In this document: piece after piece, positions 25,723-32,733 of the stretch
How the letters are laid out: every line of letters starts with the position of its first letter
Position numbering within the stretch: the stretch's first letter is position 1
Assembly (NCBI GenBank): GCA_022795855.1
Contig: JAAWHL010000004.1
Location: 1 to 58,326, forward strand
DNA from: Lawsonibacter sp.
GTDB taxonomy: Bacteria > Bacillota > Clostridia > Oscillospirales > Oscillospiraceae
DNA: 58,326 nt
Direction of reading: 5' to 3'
Made by a program: the position numbers and the translations under genes
The notes under the pieces: generated by a model
Databases searched by the model: none
The model's input: the letters and a program-made list of their open reading frames with translations, nothing else
Told to the model about the DNA's origin: nothing

Positions 25723-26883
25723 TCACTCTGTTATCCGTACCCCGTCGATCATGACGGCGGTAACCCGGCTGAGCCAATCCAGGGGATGGCCGCTGGTCAC
25801 CACTATGTCGGCGTCTTTTCCAGGTGTCAGGGTTCCAATCCGGCCGCCCAGCCCGGCAATCTCCGCCGGGATGCGGGTAATGGCGGCCAGAGCGTCTTCC
25901 GGGTCCATACCGCCCCGCACCGCCATGGCGGCACACAACGGCAGCAGCCGCACCGGAGTCTCCGGATGGTCGGAGCAGATAGCGACCTGCACACCGGCAG
26001 ACCGCAGCAGCGCGGGGGTTTCCAGCGCCATATTGACCAGCTCCGGCTTGGAGCGGTCCCCAAGGCTGGGACCGGTAATGACCGACGCGCCCTCCTGGGC
26101 CAGCAGGTCGGCAATGAGGTGGCCCTCCGTGCCATGGACTATGGCATAGTTTAGGGAGAATTCCCGGCAGATGCGGATGCCGGTGGCAATATCGTCCGCC
26201 CGGTGGGCGTGAATATGGACCGGCAGCTCTCCGCGGATAACGGGGAGCAGCGCCTCCAGCTTAGCGTCGTAGTCTGGCGCGTCCTGCTCCGGGTCCTCCT
26301 GGGCCCGGAGCAGCTTCTCGCCGTATTCCTGCGCCTTGCTCAGGTTTTCACGGATGATGGCGGCGGTGGCCATACGCGTGACCGGGGTCTCGTGGCGGTC
26401 ATTGTAGACGGATTTCGGGTTTTCCCCCAAGGCCAGCTTCATGGCGGCGGGGGCCTGAAGCACCATGCTGTCCACCCAGCGGCCCACGGTTTTCAGGGCG
26501 GCGAACTGGCCGCTGATGGGATTGGCGCTGCCCGGTCCGGTGAGCACCGTAGTCACGCCGCCCAGCCTGGCCTCCTGAAAGCAGCGGTCCAGAGGATTGA
26601 TGCCGTCAATGGCCCGGAGATGGGGCGTGCAGGGGTCGGTGGACTCGTTGCCGTCGTCCCCCTCAAAGCCCAGTCCGTCTCCGTACAGCCCCAGGTGGCA
26701 GTGGGCATCCACAAAACCGGGGAGGATATGTCCTCCGGCGGCATCAAGGACCGGTCCAGGCCATTCTCCGGGGCAGTGCTCCATAGGCCCAACCTGAGCA
26801 ATACGCTTTCCGCGAACGGCGGCAAAGCCCCGGGGAATGATGGGGCCATCCATAGTATGAACGATTCCATTGAGGATGAGCAT
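25723..26883 (-). CDS. Amidohydrolase-superfamily metallohydrolase
   Basis: A cytoplasmic enzyme of 386 residues, related to imidazolonepropionase-like and deaminase-like amidohydrolases. Metal ligands are in HILPGFVDAHCHLG (HxH, about 62-64), IHAHRADD (His), IVHGTEGH (His) and ICSDHPETP (Asp). The N- and C-terminal beta-sandwich halves are seen in MLILNGIVHTMDG and GRIGTLTPGKDADIVV. ATG 26883 has AAAGGAG upstream. Proteins of this type occur widely in Clostridia without a proven substrate. It diverges from the small RNA gene at 26958. Confidence 0.88.
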   Translation of the reverse strand: MLILNGIVHTMDGPIIPRGFAAVRGKRIAQVGPMEHCPGEWPGPVLDAAGGHILPGFVDAHCHLGLYGDGLGFEGDDGNESTDPCTPHLRAIDGINPLDRCFQEARLGGVTTVLTGPGSANPISGQFAALKTVGRWVDSMVLQAPAAMKLALGENPKSVYNDRHETPVTRMATAAIIRENLSKAQEYGEKLLRAQEDPEQDAPDYDAKLEALLPVIRGELPVHIHAHRADDIATGIRICREFSLNYAIVHGTEGHLIADLLAQEGASVITGPSLGDRSKPELVNMALETPALLRSAGVQVAICSDHPETPVRLLPLCAAMAVRGGMDPEDALAAITRIPAEIAGLGGRIGTLTPGKDADIVVTSGHPLDWLSRVTAVMIDGVRITE

Positions 26884-26922
26884 ATTTTTTCTCCTTTCGC
26901 GGGCCTTCGACAAAGATTGCCC

Positions 26923-26951
26923 TTGACGAAAATGGAAATAAATGGTATTTT
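26923..26951 (+). promoter_or_regulatory. Promoter of an unannotated small RNA
   Basis: TTGACG (26923-26928), a 17-nt spacer and TATTTT (26946-26951). It points away from the amidohydrolase gene, into a stretch with no plus-strand coding gene. Confidence 0.55.
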
Positions 26952-26957
26952 ATAGGT

Positions 26958-27104
26958 ACAGCTCACCGAGGGAGGGCTCCGGCAGGGCTGCCCCTCCGGC
27001 CCCTCCCGAGGGCTTTCTTCCGGAACCTGCCGGCAGAAACGCACAGCCGTTCCTCTTTCTCCTCACATCCGGCGTCTCCGCTTTGGGAGACGCTCTTTCT
27101 CTTT
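26958..27104 (+). ncRNA. Putative small RNA of unknown family, about 147 nt
   Basis: The stretch between a promoter and an intrinsic terminator has no supported reading frame but strong folding potential. CCGGCAGG pairs with CCTGCCGG as an outer stem, with inner CCGG/CCGG and CCTC/GAGG pairings, flanked by GAGG and CCTC runs that could close it. No plus-strand gene follows, since the S1-domain gene is convergent, so it is not a leader. I could not match it to SRP RNA, tmRNA or a riboswitch. A 6S-like RNA is possible but unproven. Confidence 0.5.
27072..27104 (+). terminator. Terminator of the small RNA
   Basis: A perfect 8-bp stem (27072-27079 with 27086-27093), 6-nt loop and the tail TCTTTCTCTTT. 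Confidence 0.8.
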
Positions 27105-27112
27105 GGACAAAA

Positions 27113-27147
27113 TCAGGGCGCGCCGCATGGTCCGCGGCGCGCCCTGA
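27113..27147 (-). terminator. Terminator of the S1/divIC/yab operon
   Basis: A perfect 14-bp stem (27113-27126 with 27134-27147), followed on the minus strand by ATTTTG. It lies about 40 nt past the S1-domain gene. Confidence 0.8.
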
Positions 27148-27184
27148 CCAATCAAAAGTCCCGCGCTCTCCCTGCCGGCAGAGG

Positions 27185-27625
27185 TCAGCGCCTTCCGCCG
27201 CTGCGGCGGCCGCCTCCTTTGCGCTCTATGTAGCGAAGCTCGGACAGCTTGCTGTCGGAGGACTGCATAAACTGCTTCAGCCGGTCCTCAAAATCAGCCG
27301 GTTCCTTCTGGGCGGAGGGGCGGGGCGCATAGCCGCCCTGCCGGGACGGACCTCCGCCTGAGCGTGCCCTGCCCGCCGGATGCGGAGGAGGCGGTTCAAC
27401 CTTCTTGATCGACAGGTTAATCCGGTTGTTGGGGTCAATGCCAATGACCTTGACCTTTACCGCCTGCCCCTCCTGCAGATGGTCAGACACCTCGCTGACA
27501 TAGGAATACGCGATTTCAGAGATGTGGACGAGGCCGGATCTCCCTTCCGGCAGCGCCACAAATGCGCCGAATTTTGTAATTCCGGTTACTTTCCCCTCTA
27601 AAATGGACCCAACACCAAACTCCAT
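27185..27625 (-). CDS. S1-domain RNA-binding protein (YabR-like)
   Basis: A 146-residue protein. Residues about 1-75 form one S1 domain (VGSILEGKVTGITKFGAFVAL...GLVHISEI...VKVKVIGIDPNNRINLSIK). A Pro/Gly/Arg/Ser-rich linker follows, then a short helix (DFEDRLKQFMQSSDSKL) and a basic Gly/Arg tail. This is the YabR/GSP13 type, whose gene usually follows divIC in spore-formers, as here. It probably binds RNA or the ribosome. The GGAGG upstream is unusually far (about 15 nt) from the ATG. Confidence 0.88.
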   Translation of the reverse strand: MEFGVGSILEGKVTGITKFGAFVALPEGRSGLVHISEIAYSYVSEVSDHLQEGQAVKVKVIGIDPNNRINLSIKKVEPPPPHPAGRARSGGGPSRQGGYAPRPSAQKEPADFEDRLKQFMQSSDSKLSELRYIERKGGGRRSGGRR

Positions 27626-27676
27626 AATTGACCGAAACAGCCTCCCTTGTAAATTTGCCCCTGAGGATTTGGACGC

Positions 27677-27952
27677 CTAATTGGCGATATCCACGTATAA
27701 GGTTTCCCCCGGCTTGACATAGCCCTTGTCCCGGGCCACAGACTCCAGCATGTCAGGGTCGTCGCTGTTCTCAATCGCCTCGGACAGCTGCTGGTTATCC
27801 ATCCTCTGTTTGTCCACCTGGGCGGACAGGAGGCTCCTTTGGTCCTGAACGCTCTGGATTTGTCCGTGGAGATTCAGCAGAGCGGAGGCCATGTACACCA
27901 TGAGAGCCAGCACGATGATTTTTGTAATCAGACCTGTTCTTTTGAAGCGCAT
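27677..27952 (-). CDS. divIC: Septum formation initiator DivIC/FtsB-like
   Basis: A 91-residue single-pass membrane protein. The helix is at about 9-26 (LITKIIVLALMVYMASALL), then a coiled coil (LHGQIQSVQDQRSLLSAQVDKQ...) and the conserved end DPDMLESVARDKGYVKPGETLYVDI. It forms the divisome subcomplex with FtsL and DivIB. The start has a GGGGAGG site inside the 3' end of yabQ, whose open frame overlaps it by 158 nt. Confidence 0.92.
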   Translation of the reverse strand: MRFKRTGLITKIIVLALMVYMASALLNLHGQIQSVQDQRSLLSAQVDKQRMDNQQLSEAIENSDDPDMLESVARDKGYVKPGETLYVDIAN

Positions 27953-28445
27953 TGGCCCTTCCTCCCCTCTCCCGGATCGTACGCCGGCGGCGCGCGGCCT
28001 CCAGCTCCTCAGTTATCTGATTTATTCTATACCATTTCAGCCCGGAATGAAAGATTTTTTTTGAAGTTTTTTTAACTTTTTTCCACAAATTTTTCAGCAG
28101 GGCCAGAGGGAATGTAACAATTTTCCAAAAAAGGTCCGCTAAATCGGCAAAAAAGTATCCGATTTTTAACATCCAGGGGCTGAACCCCCAAAAATAGAGC
28201 ACTCCGCCCGAGAACAAAAACAGGATGCCGTACAGCCGCACCCGGCCGCCCCAGGCTCCCTGGGACCAGAGGAAGAGGACCGCGGTCACCGCCAGCCAGA
28301 AGCTGAAGTCCAGAATGCCGCCCAGAAGCGGCAGCTTCAGCCGCACCCGCAGGATGCGGAACAAATCATACAGCAGGCCCAGCGCCAGCCCCAGACACAC
28401 CGCCTGGGACAGCGCCGCGCCCTGCTGGGCCACCGAGACTGTCAT
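27795..28445 (-). CDS. yabQ: Spore cortex protein YabQ, with an overlapping C-terminal extension
   Basis: A membrane protein needed for cortex formation in Bacillus. The N-terminal part has four hydrophobic helices (LGLALGLLYDLFRILR, LPLLGGILDFSFWLAVTAVLFLW and others), the YabQ pattern, then a basic tail (KKVKKTSKKIF). The start overlaps the yabP stop by 4 nt. The frame continues about 52 codons into divIC; that last part is read in another frame and looks non-native, so the family stop may have been lost by mutation. Confidence 0.85.
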   Translation of the reverse strand: MTVSVAQQGAALSQAVCLGLALGLLYDLFRILRVRLKLPLLGGILDFSFWLAVTAVLFLWSQGAWGGRVRLYGILFLFSGGVLYFWGFSPWMLKIGYFFADLADLFWKIVTFPLALLKNLWKKVKKTSKKIFHSGLKWYRINQITEELEAARRRRTIRERGGRANALQKNRSDYKNHRAGSHGVHGLRSAESPRTNPERSGPKEPPVRPGGQTEDG

Positions 28446-28732
28446 CCCCGCAGCAGACGGGCAAAAAAGCCGCCCCGGTCCCGGCCCCCGTCCTCATAGG
28501 TCAGCGACTCCACCATCCCCTCCACCCTCAAGTCTCCCCCGTCCAGAGACAGCTTTTCAATGTGCAGATCCTCTCCCCGCACCACAAGCGTCCCCTTGTT
28601 GGTCACCATCACAATGGTGTTTTCGTCAAAGCTCTCCACCTCTTCCACCCCGGAGACGGACAGGTCCTCCCTTCCCTCCAAAATAATGTGGTGCGCTCCT
28701 TCGGCGCGCACCCTGCCCTCGTCATAGGCCAT
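28442..28732 (-). CDS. yabP: Sporulation protein YabP
   Basis: A 96-residue protein of the YabP/YqfC family, which takes part in forespore coat and cortex assembly. Typical features are the N-terminal HHIILEGREDLSVSGVEEVESFDE, GTLVVRGEDLHIEKLSLDGGDLRVEG and a short basic end. ATG 28732 is 8 nt from an AAAGGA; the ATG at 28741 lies directly against that SD. It is coupled to yabQ by an ATGA overlap. Mother-cell (sigma-E) control is expected from the family, but I could not confirm such a promoter. Confidence 0.92.
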   Translation of the reverse strand: MAYDEGRVRAEGAHHIILEGREDLSVSGVEEVESFDENTIVMVTNKGTLVVRGEDLHIEKLSLDGGDLRVEGMVESLTYEDGGRDRGGFFARLLRG

Positions 28733-28816
28733 GCCGCTCATCCTTTCCGCTTCTGGGGACAGCCCCCGGTTTGTACCAGTATATGGGGGACGGCCGGGGA
28801 AAATGTTTCCTTTGTC

Positions 28817-28845
28817 TTGCGAAATACGGCGTTTTATGGTATGAT
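28817..28845 (+). promoter_or_regulatory. Promoter of pyrB
   Basis: TTGCGA (28817-28822), 17 nt, TATGAT (28840-28845); start codon 32 nt further on. The leader is too short for a PyrR attenuator. Confidence 0.7.
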
Positions 28846-28877
28846 GCTCCCAGCGTCAGCAACAGGAGGGCCATGCT

Positions 28878-29939
28878 ATGCGGCATCTGATTGATTTTGG
28901 AGATTTGAATCGGGAAGAGTGGGACGCGCTGTACGCCAGAGCAAGCCGGATGATGGACGCGCCGGAGCAGTTTATCGACGCCTGCCGGGGCAAGGTGGCC
29001 TGCAGCCTGTTCTACGAGCCCTCCACCCGGACCAATTTTTCCTTTCAGACCGCAATGCTCCGTCTGGGCGGCACGGTGTTCGGCTTTGCCGACCCCAGCT
29101 CTTCCTCGGTGGCCAAGGGCGAGACCCTGAAGGACACCGTCAAAATGGTGTCCGGCTATGCCGATGTGATTGTCATGCGCACCCCCTGGGAGGGCTCGGC
29201 CAAGGCCGCCTCTCTGTACTCCAGCGTGCCGGTTATCAACGCCGGAGACGGCGGCCACATGCACCCTACCCAGACCATGGCGGATTTGACCACCATAACC
29301 CGTCTGCGGGGCAGGGTGGACGGGCTGTGCCTGGGGCTGTGCGGTGATTTGAAAAACGGCCGTACAGTCCACTCCCTCATCAAGGCCATGGCCAAATTTC
29401 AGGACATCAAGTTTTTCCTGATCTCCCCCCGGGAGCTGGCGGTGCCCGACTATATGCGGGCCTTCCTGCGGGAGAACAGCATGTGGTTTACCGAGGTCAC
29501 CAGCCTGGAGTCGGTTATCCCTCAGCTGGATGTGCTGTACATGACCCGCATCCAGCGGGAGCGCTTTGTGGATCCCCTGGAGTATGAGCGCAACAAAGGG
29601 GTCTATGTTCTGACCCGCCGCAAGCTGGAGCGCGCCCGGTCCGATATGCTGGTCATGCACCCCCTGCCCCGGGTGGACGAAATTTCCATCGACGTGGACG
29701 ACGATCCCCGGGCGGTCTATTTCCAGCAGGCCCGCTACGGGATGTTTGCCCGCATGGCCCTTCTTGAGCACCTGGCGCTTCAGCCCAGGCAGGACAGCCT
29801 CCCGCCCGTGGAAATCGGGACCCGGCCGGTCTGTTCCAACCCCCGCTGCATTACTCATACCGAGCACTACCTCCCCCCTATCGTGCGCAGAACAGGCGGA
29901 GTGGAATGCTGCGCCTTCTGCGATGCCGCCCTGCGCTGA
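28878..29939 (+). CDS. pyrB: Aspartate carbamoyltransferase with fused PyrI-like zinc domain
   Basis: Joins carbamoyl phosphate and aspartate, the first committed step of pyrimidine synthesis. The catalytic chain (about 1-305) has YEPSTRTNFSF, the SSSVAKGET loop, a MHPTQTMAD segment and MHPLPRVDEI. The protein is 353 residues against about 310 usual. The extra tail carries Cys-x4-Cys (VCSNPRCITHTE) and Cys-x2-Cys (ECCAFCDA), the pattern of the zinc domain of the regulatory chain PyrI, without the PyrI nucleotide-binding domain. The start at 28878 has AGGAGG. No other pyr gene is near. Confidence 0.95.
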   Translation: MRHLIDFGDLNREEWDALYARASRMMDAPEQFIDACRGKVACSLFYEPSTRTNFSFQTAMLRLGGTVFGFADPSSSSVAKGETLKDTVKMVSGYADVIVMRTPWEGSAKAASLYSSVPVINAGDGGHMHPTQTMADLTTITRLRGRVDGLCLGLCGDLKNGRTVHSLIKAMAKFQDIKFFLISPRELAVPDYMRAFLRENSMWFTEVTSLESVIPQLDVLYMTRIQRERFVDPLEYERNKGVYVLTRRKLERARSDMLVMHPLPRVDEISIDVDDDPRAVYFQQARYGMFARMALLEHLALQPRQDSLPPVEIGTRPVCSNPRCITHTEHYLPPIVRRTGGVECCAFCDAALR

Positions 29940-29978
29940 GCGTCTCTAAGAAAAAATGAAAAAATTGAGAAAATACTG

Positions 29979-30007
29979 TTGACAAATGACCTCTGATTCG
30001 GTATACT
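29979..30007 (+). promoter_or_regulatory. Promoter of the tRNA operon
   Basis: TTGACA (29979-29984), 17 nt, TATACT (30002-30007), about 30 nt before the first tRNA. Confidence 0.85.
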
Positions 30008-30038
30008 AACCCTTGCCCGTTCCAGTTGGACAGGCTAT

Positions 30039-30115
30039 GGCGGCATAGCTCAGTTGGCTAGAGCACACGGTTCATACCCGTGGTGTCCCCGGTTCAAATC
30101 CAGGTGCCGCTACCA
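30039..30115 (+). tRNA. tRNA-Met (CAT), elongator type
   Basis: A 77-nt cloverleaf: acceptor GGCGGCA pairs with TGCCGCT (one G-T pair), D-arm AGCTCAG, anticodon loop with CAT, T-loop GGTTCAAATCC, encoded CCA. The acceptor pairing and body match clostridial elongator tRNA-Met rather than initiator. A lysidine-modified Ile tRNA cannot be fully excluded. Confidence 0.9.
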
Positions 30116-30153
30116 CACAAAGTCCGGACGCCCCGTCCGTTCCTTATAGATAC

Positions 30154-30228
30154 GGCCCGGTGGTCAAGCGGCTAAGACACCGCCCTTTCACGGCGGTAAC
30201 ACGGGTTCGATTCCCGTCCGGGTCACCA
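30154..30228 (+). tRNA. tRNA-Glu (TTC)
   Basis: A 75-nt cloverleaf: acceptor GGCCCGG with CCGGGTC, anticodon TTC in the loop of CCGCC/GGCGG, T-loop GGTTCGATTCC, encoded CCA. Confidence 0.95.
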
Positions 30229-30248
30229 CCTTTTTCAGCCGTCTATAT

Positions 30249-30324
30249 GGAGGCATAGCTCAGCCGGTAGAGCGCTCGCCTCACACGCGAGAGGTCACAG
30301 ATTCGAGTTCTGTTGTCTCCACCA
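30249..30324 (+). tRNA. tRNA-Val (CAC)
   Basis: A 76-nt cloverleaf: acceptor GGAGGCA with TGTCTCC, anticodon stem CTCGC/GCGAG with loop CTCACAC (anticodon CAC), encoded CCA. Confidence 0.93.
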
Positions 30325-30349
30325 ACTTGCATTGAAAAAGGATGCAGAC

Positions 30350-30379
30350 AAAAACTCCGCACTTCGGTGCGGGGTTTTT
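30350..30379 (+). terminator. Terminator of the tRNA operon
   Basis: A 13-bp stem (30350-30362 with 30367-30379) capped by a TTCG tetraloop, ending in a T-run. Confidence 0.92.
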
Positions 30380-30397
30380 GTTGTATATTCGCGTTTT

Positions 30398-30561
30398 AGG
30401 GCCTGTTTGAAAATTGTCAATACGCCCAACCGGCGGGCCTTTTGCCGCCATACTTCCCCGATTTTTCTGGAAAGACATCCAGGATTCCTGCGAAAAATCG
30501 GCCTCGTCTGGCAGCAAAATCCTCCGCATTTGGTCATATTTCTATTTTTCAAACAGGGCCT
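30398..30561. repeat. Dispersed palindromic repeat, copy B
   Basis: A 164-bp element with terminal inverted repeats of 16 bp with one mismatch (agggcctgtttgaaaa and its partner). The interior has GGCGGGCCTTTTGCCGCCAT, ATTTTTCTGGAAAG, CCAGGATTCCTGCGAAAAATCG and CTCGTCTGGCAGCAAAATCC. It is the best reference copy for the family also seen at 14609, 20931 and 47347. Confidence 0.78.
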
Positions 30562-30968
30562 AAGAAAAAAGAAGAATATTTTCGACTATTGCAAAAATTC
30601 AGCTCCGCAAAATAAAATAACGCACCGGAGATGCAGCAGATTTGAGAATTTTGGGAAACCATGGCGGCTCGAACCCTCCGGCATTCAAATATGAGGAAAA
30701 TCGCCGCCCGCGGTTTGCCGCTCACCCAGGCGGCCGCAGGCGGCTTTTTATTTTCTGATATGTTCGGTATGCTTTGTTGGCCCGTCGTTCCTTCCTTCTG
30801 CCGGATATCGCTACGGTGCAGGACATATTAAGCGGATGCTTTCCTTCTTGCAGTTTGTAATCAGCTTGCTGCACGCACAGGCCGGCGCCGATACATGCAC
30901 TACAGCCCTTGGCGTCTTGCTCGGAATTCCTATCCTGCGCCAATTTCACAATAAAAATTTTTTTATCC
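30562..30968. other. Non-coding stretch between repeat copy B and the sigma-factor promoter
   Basis: I see no supportable gene. It contains an A-rich segment, a possible GC-rich hairpin around 30702-30750 whose 3' arm ends in GGCGGCTTTTTATTTT (terminator-like), and short frames on both strands without SD or family similarity. Confidence 0.5.
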
Positions 30969-30997
30969 TGTAACACTTGGCGTTATCTTGCCGTCAT
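30969..30997 (+). promoter_or_regulatory. Candidate ECF-type promoter of the sigma-factor gene
   Basis: TGTAAC (30969-30974), 17 nt, CGTCAT (30992-30997). This resembles the TGAAAC-N16/17-CGTC class of ECF promoters and lacks a normal -10, as expected if the sigma factor drives its own gene. Confidence 0.5.
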
Positions 30998-31036
30998 ATC
31001 TCTATAGGCAGTGTGCGTTGTTCTAAAGGAGGTTCT

Positions 31037-31603
31037 ATGAGCAAAGACGAGAAAATTATAGAGTTGTTTTTTGCACGGGCGGAAGAGGCAATTGCACACG
31101 CACAGGAGGCGTATGGGGCGTTGTGTCAGTCTGTGGTCAGGCGAATCCTCCCCGACCAGCGGGATGTGGAGGAATGTGTCAACGATATGTACCTGCGCAT
31201 TTGGAACGCAATCCCGCCGGAGCGGCCCAGCTCTTTGTGCGCGTATATGGCCCGGGTCGCCCGGAATCTGGCCCTGGACCGGTACAGCTATAATTCAGCT
31301 TCCCAAAGGAATTCCGCCCTGACCGCGGCCTTTGAAGAGCTGGAGCCCTGGCTGCCGGCGCATGTGGGAGATCCGGATTCCACCGCAGAAAATCTGTATT
31401 TCCGGCACGTACTGAACGATTTCCTGCGTGCACAATCAAGTGAAGCAAGGCGCTTTTTTCTGCGCCGGTATTGGTACGGCGAGACTTGCCGCGAAATTGC
31501 AGAAAGCAGTCAGGTCAGCGAGGCCAAGGTCCGGACCTCGCTGTTCCGTATGCGGGAACGCCTCCGCAGCGCATTGGAAAAGGAGGGCTTTGACTATGAA
31601 TAA
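31037..31603 (+). CDS. ECF-type RNA polymerase sigma factor
   Basis: A 188-residue sigma-70-family protein. Region 2 is at about 20-85 (YGALCQSVVRRILPDQRDVEECVNDMYLRIWNAIP...ARVARNLALDRY), and region 4 at about 125-180 (RFFLRRYWYGETCREIAESSQVSEAKVRTSLFRMRERL, helix-turn-helix). ATG 31037 is preceded by AAAGGAGG. The stop overlaps the start of the membrane partner by 8 nt, the classical sigma/anti-sigma arrangement. Its own promoter looks ECF-like. It may control the envelope operon that follows; that is inference from position. Confidence 0.92.
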   Translation: MSKDEKIIELFFARAEEAIAHAQEAYGALCQSVVRRILPDQRDVEECVNDMYLRIWNAIPPERPSSLCAYMARVARNLALDRYSYNSASQRNSALTAAFEELEPWLPAHVGDPDSTAENLYFRHVLNDFLRAQSSEARRFFLRRYWYGETCREIAESSQVSEAKVRTSLFRMRERLRSALEKEGFDYE

Positions 31604-32579
31604 TTCGGCTTTTCTGTTTGTGATGAAATCTATAGACGATACTCTGCTGGAGGAAGCTCAGCGCCCGGCAATCAAAGTCCGGCCGCGGCTGCAGTTTCTG
31701 GGAATCGCAGGGCTTGCGGCGGCCTGTATCCTTGTGGTGCTCTCCCTGCGCGGTTGGCTTTACACTGGGGAAAAACTGTTTCCGTCCCAAAGTACGCCGG
31801 TGACAGACCCGGCCAGTGAGACGGCGTTTGCAGAAATCCAGCGGCTTGGCTACACCCTGCCGGTCCCCAGCGATGCACAGGACGTCTTCTATGCTCTGTT
31901 AGACAGTGATTTCGGCAGCACACCCATAGCGGAGGTCACCTATAAAAGCGGCGGCCGCTCCTACTCCTGCCGCGCCCTGAAGTCCCAGCAGCCGGAGAAT
32001 ATCTCCGGCCTGTACCAGGAGTGGACCCACAGCCTGGACTGGAAAGCCGGAAGGCTTCAGATGCAGCTGCGCCAGTCGGACACGGACGCCTGGGTCGGCT
32101 GGTACGCGCCGGACGCCGAGGTCCAGTGGTGTCTCTCCGGCGGGGAGGACGCCCTCTCCCTGCTCCATACGGCGCAGCAGCTTCTGGAGACGCTGGGCTA
32201 TGGCGTCACGGCCGCTCCGGAACAGGCGGAGGATATCCTCTATAACGCCTTCGCGCTGGACGACCTCACGGTTGGAGAAACGGAATTTATGCTGGACGGC
32301 GTCCACTACTCCTACCGCATGGCCCAAACCTGGGCAATTGACGAGGATTTTGCCGATATCTCCGGCATGGATGGGAGCTTTCAGCATGAGGCGGAGGTTG
32401 AAATCACCTGGTGCCCGGCCAGGCTGTACTACGATGAAGGCGGCGCCGGCAAGGTTGTCTGGTTTGATGTGGTGCCGGGACTTTTATACAGCCTGAGCAT
32501 GGATCAGGGCGCGTCGGAGGAGGCGCTGTTGGCGATGGCCAATCAACTGTTTGCACCGGCGCAGGGGGATGTAGGCTGA
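31596..32579 (+). CDS. Single-pass membrane protein, probable anti-sigma partner
   Basis: A 327-residue protein. A short cytoplasmic part (1-35: SIDDTLLEEAQRP) is followed by one membrane helix at about 38-55 (FLGIAGLAAACILVVLSL) and a long extracytoplasmic part rich in Trp/Tyr/Asp. That part seems to contain two related halves, each with DAQDVFYALLDSDF- or QAEDILYNAFALDD-like and YSCRAL/YSYRMA-like segments (internal duplication). AGGAGG is 9 nt before the ATG. No zinc anti-sigma motif is visible, so the anti-sigma role rests on gene order and topology. Confidence 0.72.
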   Translation: MNNSAFLFVMKSIDDTLLEEAQRPAIKVRPRLQFLGIAGLAAACILVVLSLRGWLYTGEKLFPSQSTPVTDPASETAFAEIQRLGYTLPVPSDAQDVFYALLDSDFGSTPIAEVTYKSGGRSYSCRALKSQQPENISGLYQEWTHSLDWKAGRLQMQLRQSDTDAWVGWYAPDAEVQWCLSGGEDALSLLHTAQQLLETLGYGVTAAPEQAEDILYNAFALDDLTVGETEFMLDGVHYSYRMAQTWAIDEDFADISGMDGSFQHEAEVEITWCPARLYYDEGGAGKVVWFDVVPGLLYSLSMDQGASEEALLAMANQLFAPAQGDVG

Positions 32580-32733
32580 ACGCAGGCTGTTTCCCGGCAT
32601 TTTTCAGGTTCCCTCCTCTGCCGAGAAGCCTATTGCGCTTAAACCGTGGATAAAAAGTCAAGTATAGCGATATTCCGGAAGGAAACGTGCACCAAAAGTG
32701 ACCGGGCAGCGCTACAACCGGGGGGTATCGAGC

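Noticed and set aside
26958-27060. Bacterial SRP RNA or a riboswitch
   Set aside because: The minus strand has GGTTCCGGAAGAAAGC, which only loosely recalls the SRP GGTCCGGAAGGAAGC motif, and promoter and terminator point the other way. No riboswitch core was recognised.
30281-30552. Minus-strand frames across the tRNA region
   Set aside because: They run through tRNA-Val and the terminator; typical false frames antisense to tRNA.
30702-30750. Additional terminator
   Set aside because: A GC-rich hairpin with T-run is possible, but no gene ends before it, so I left it as a remark only.
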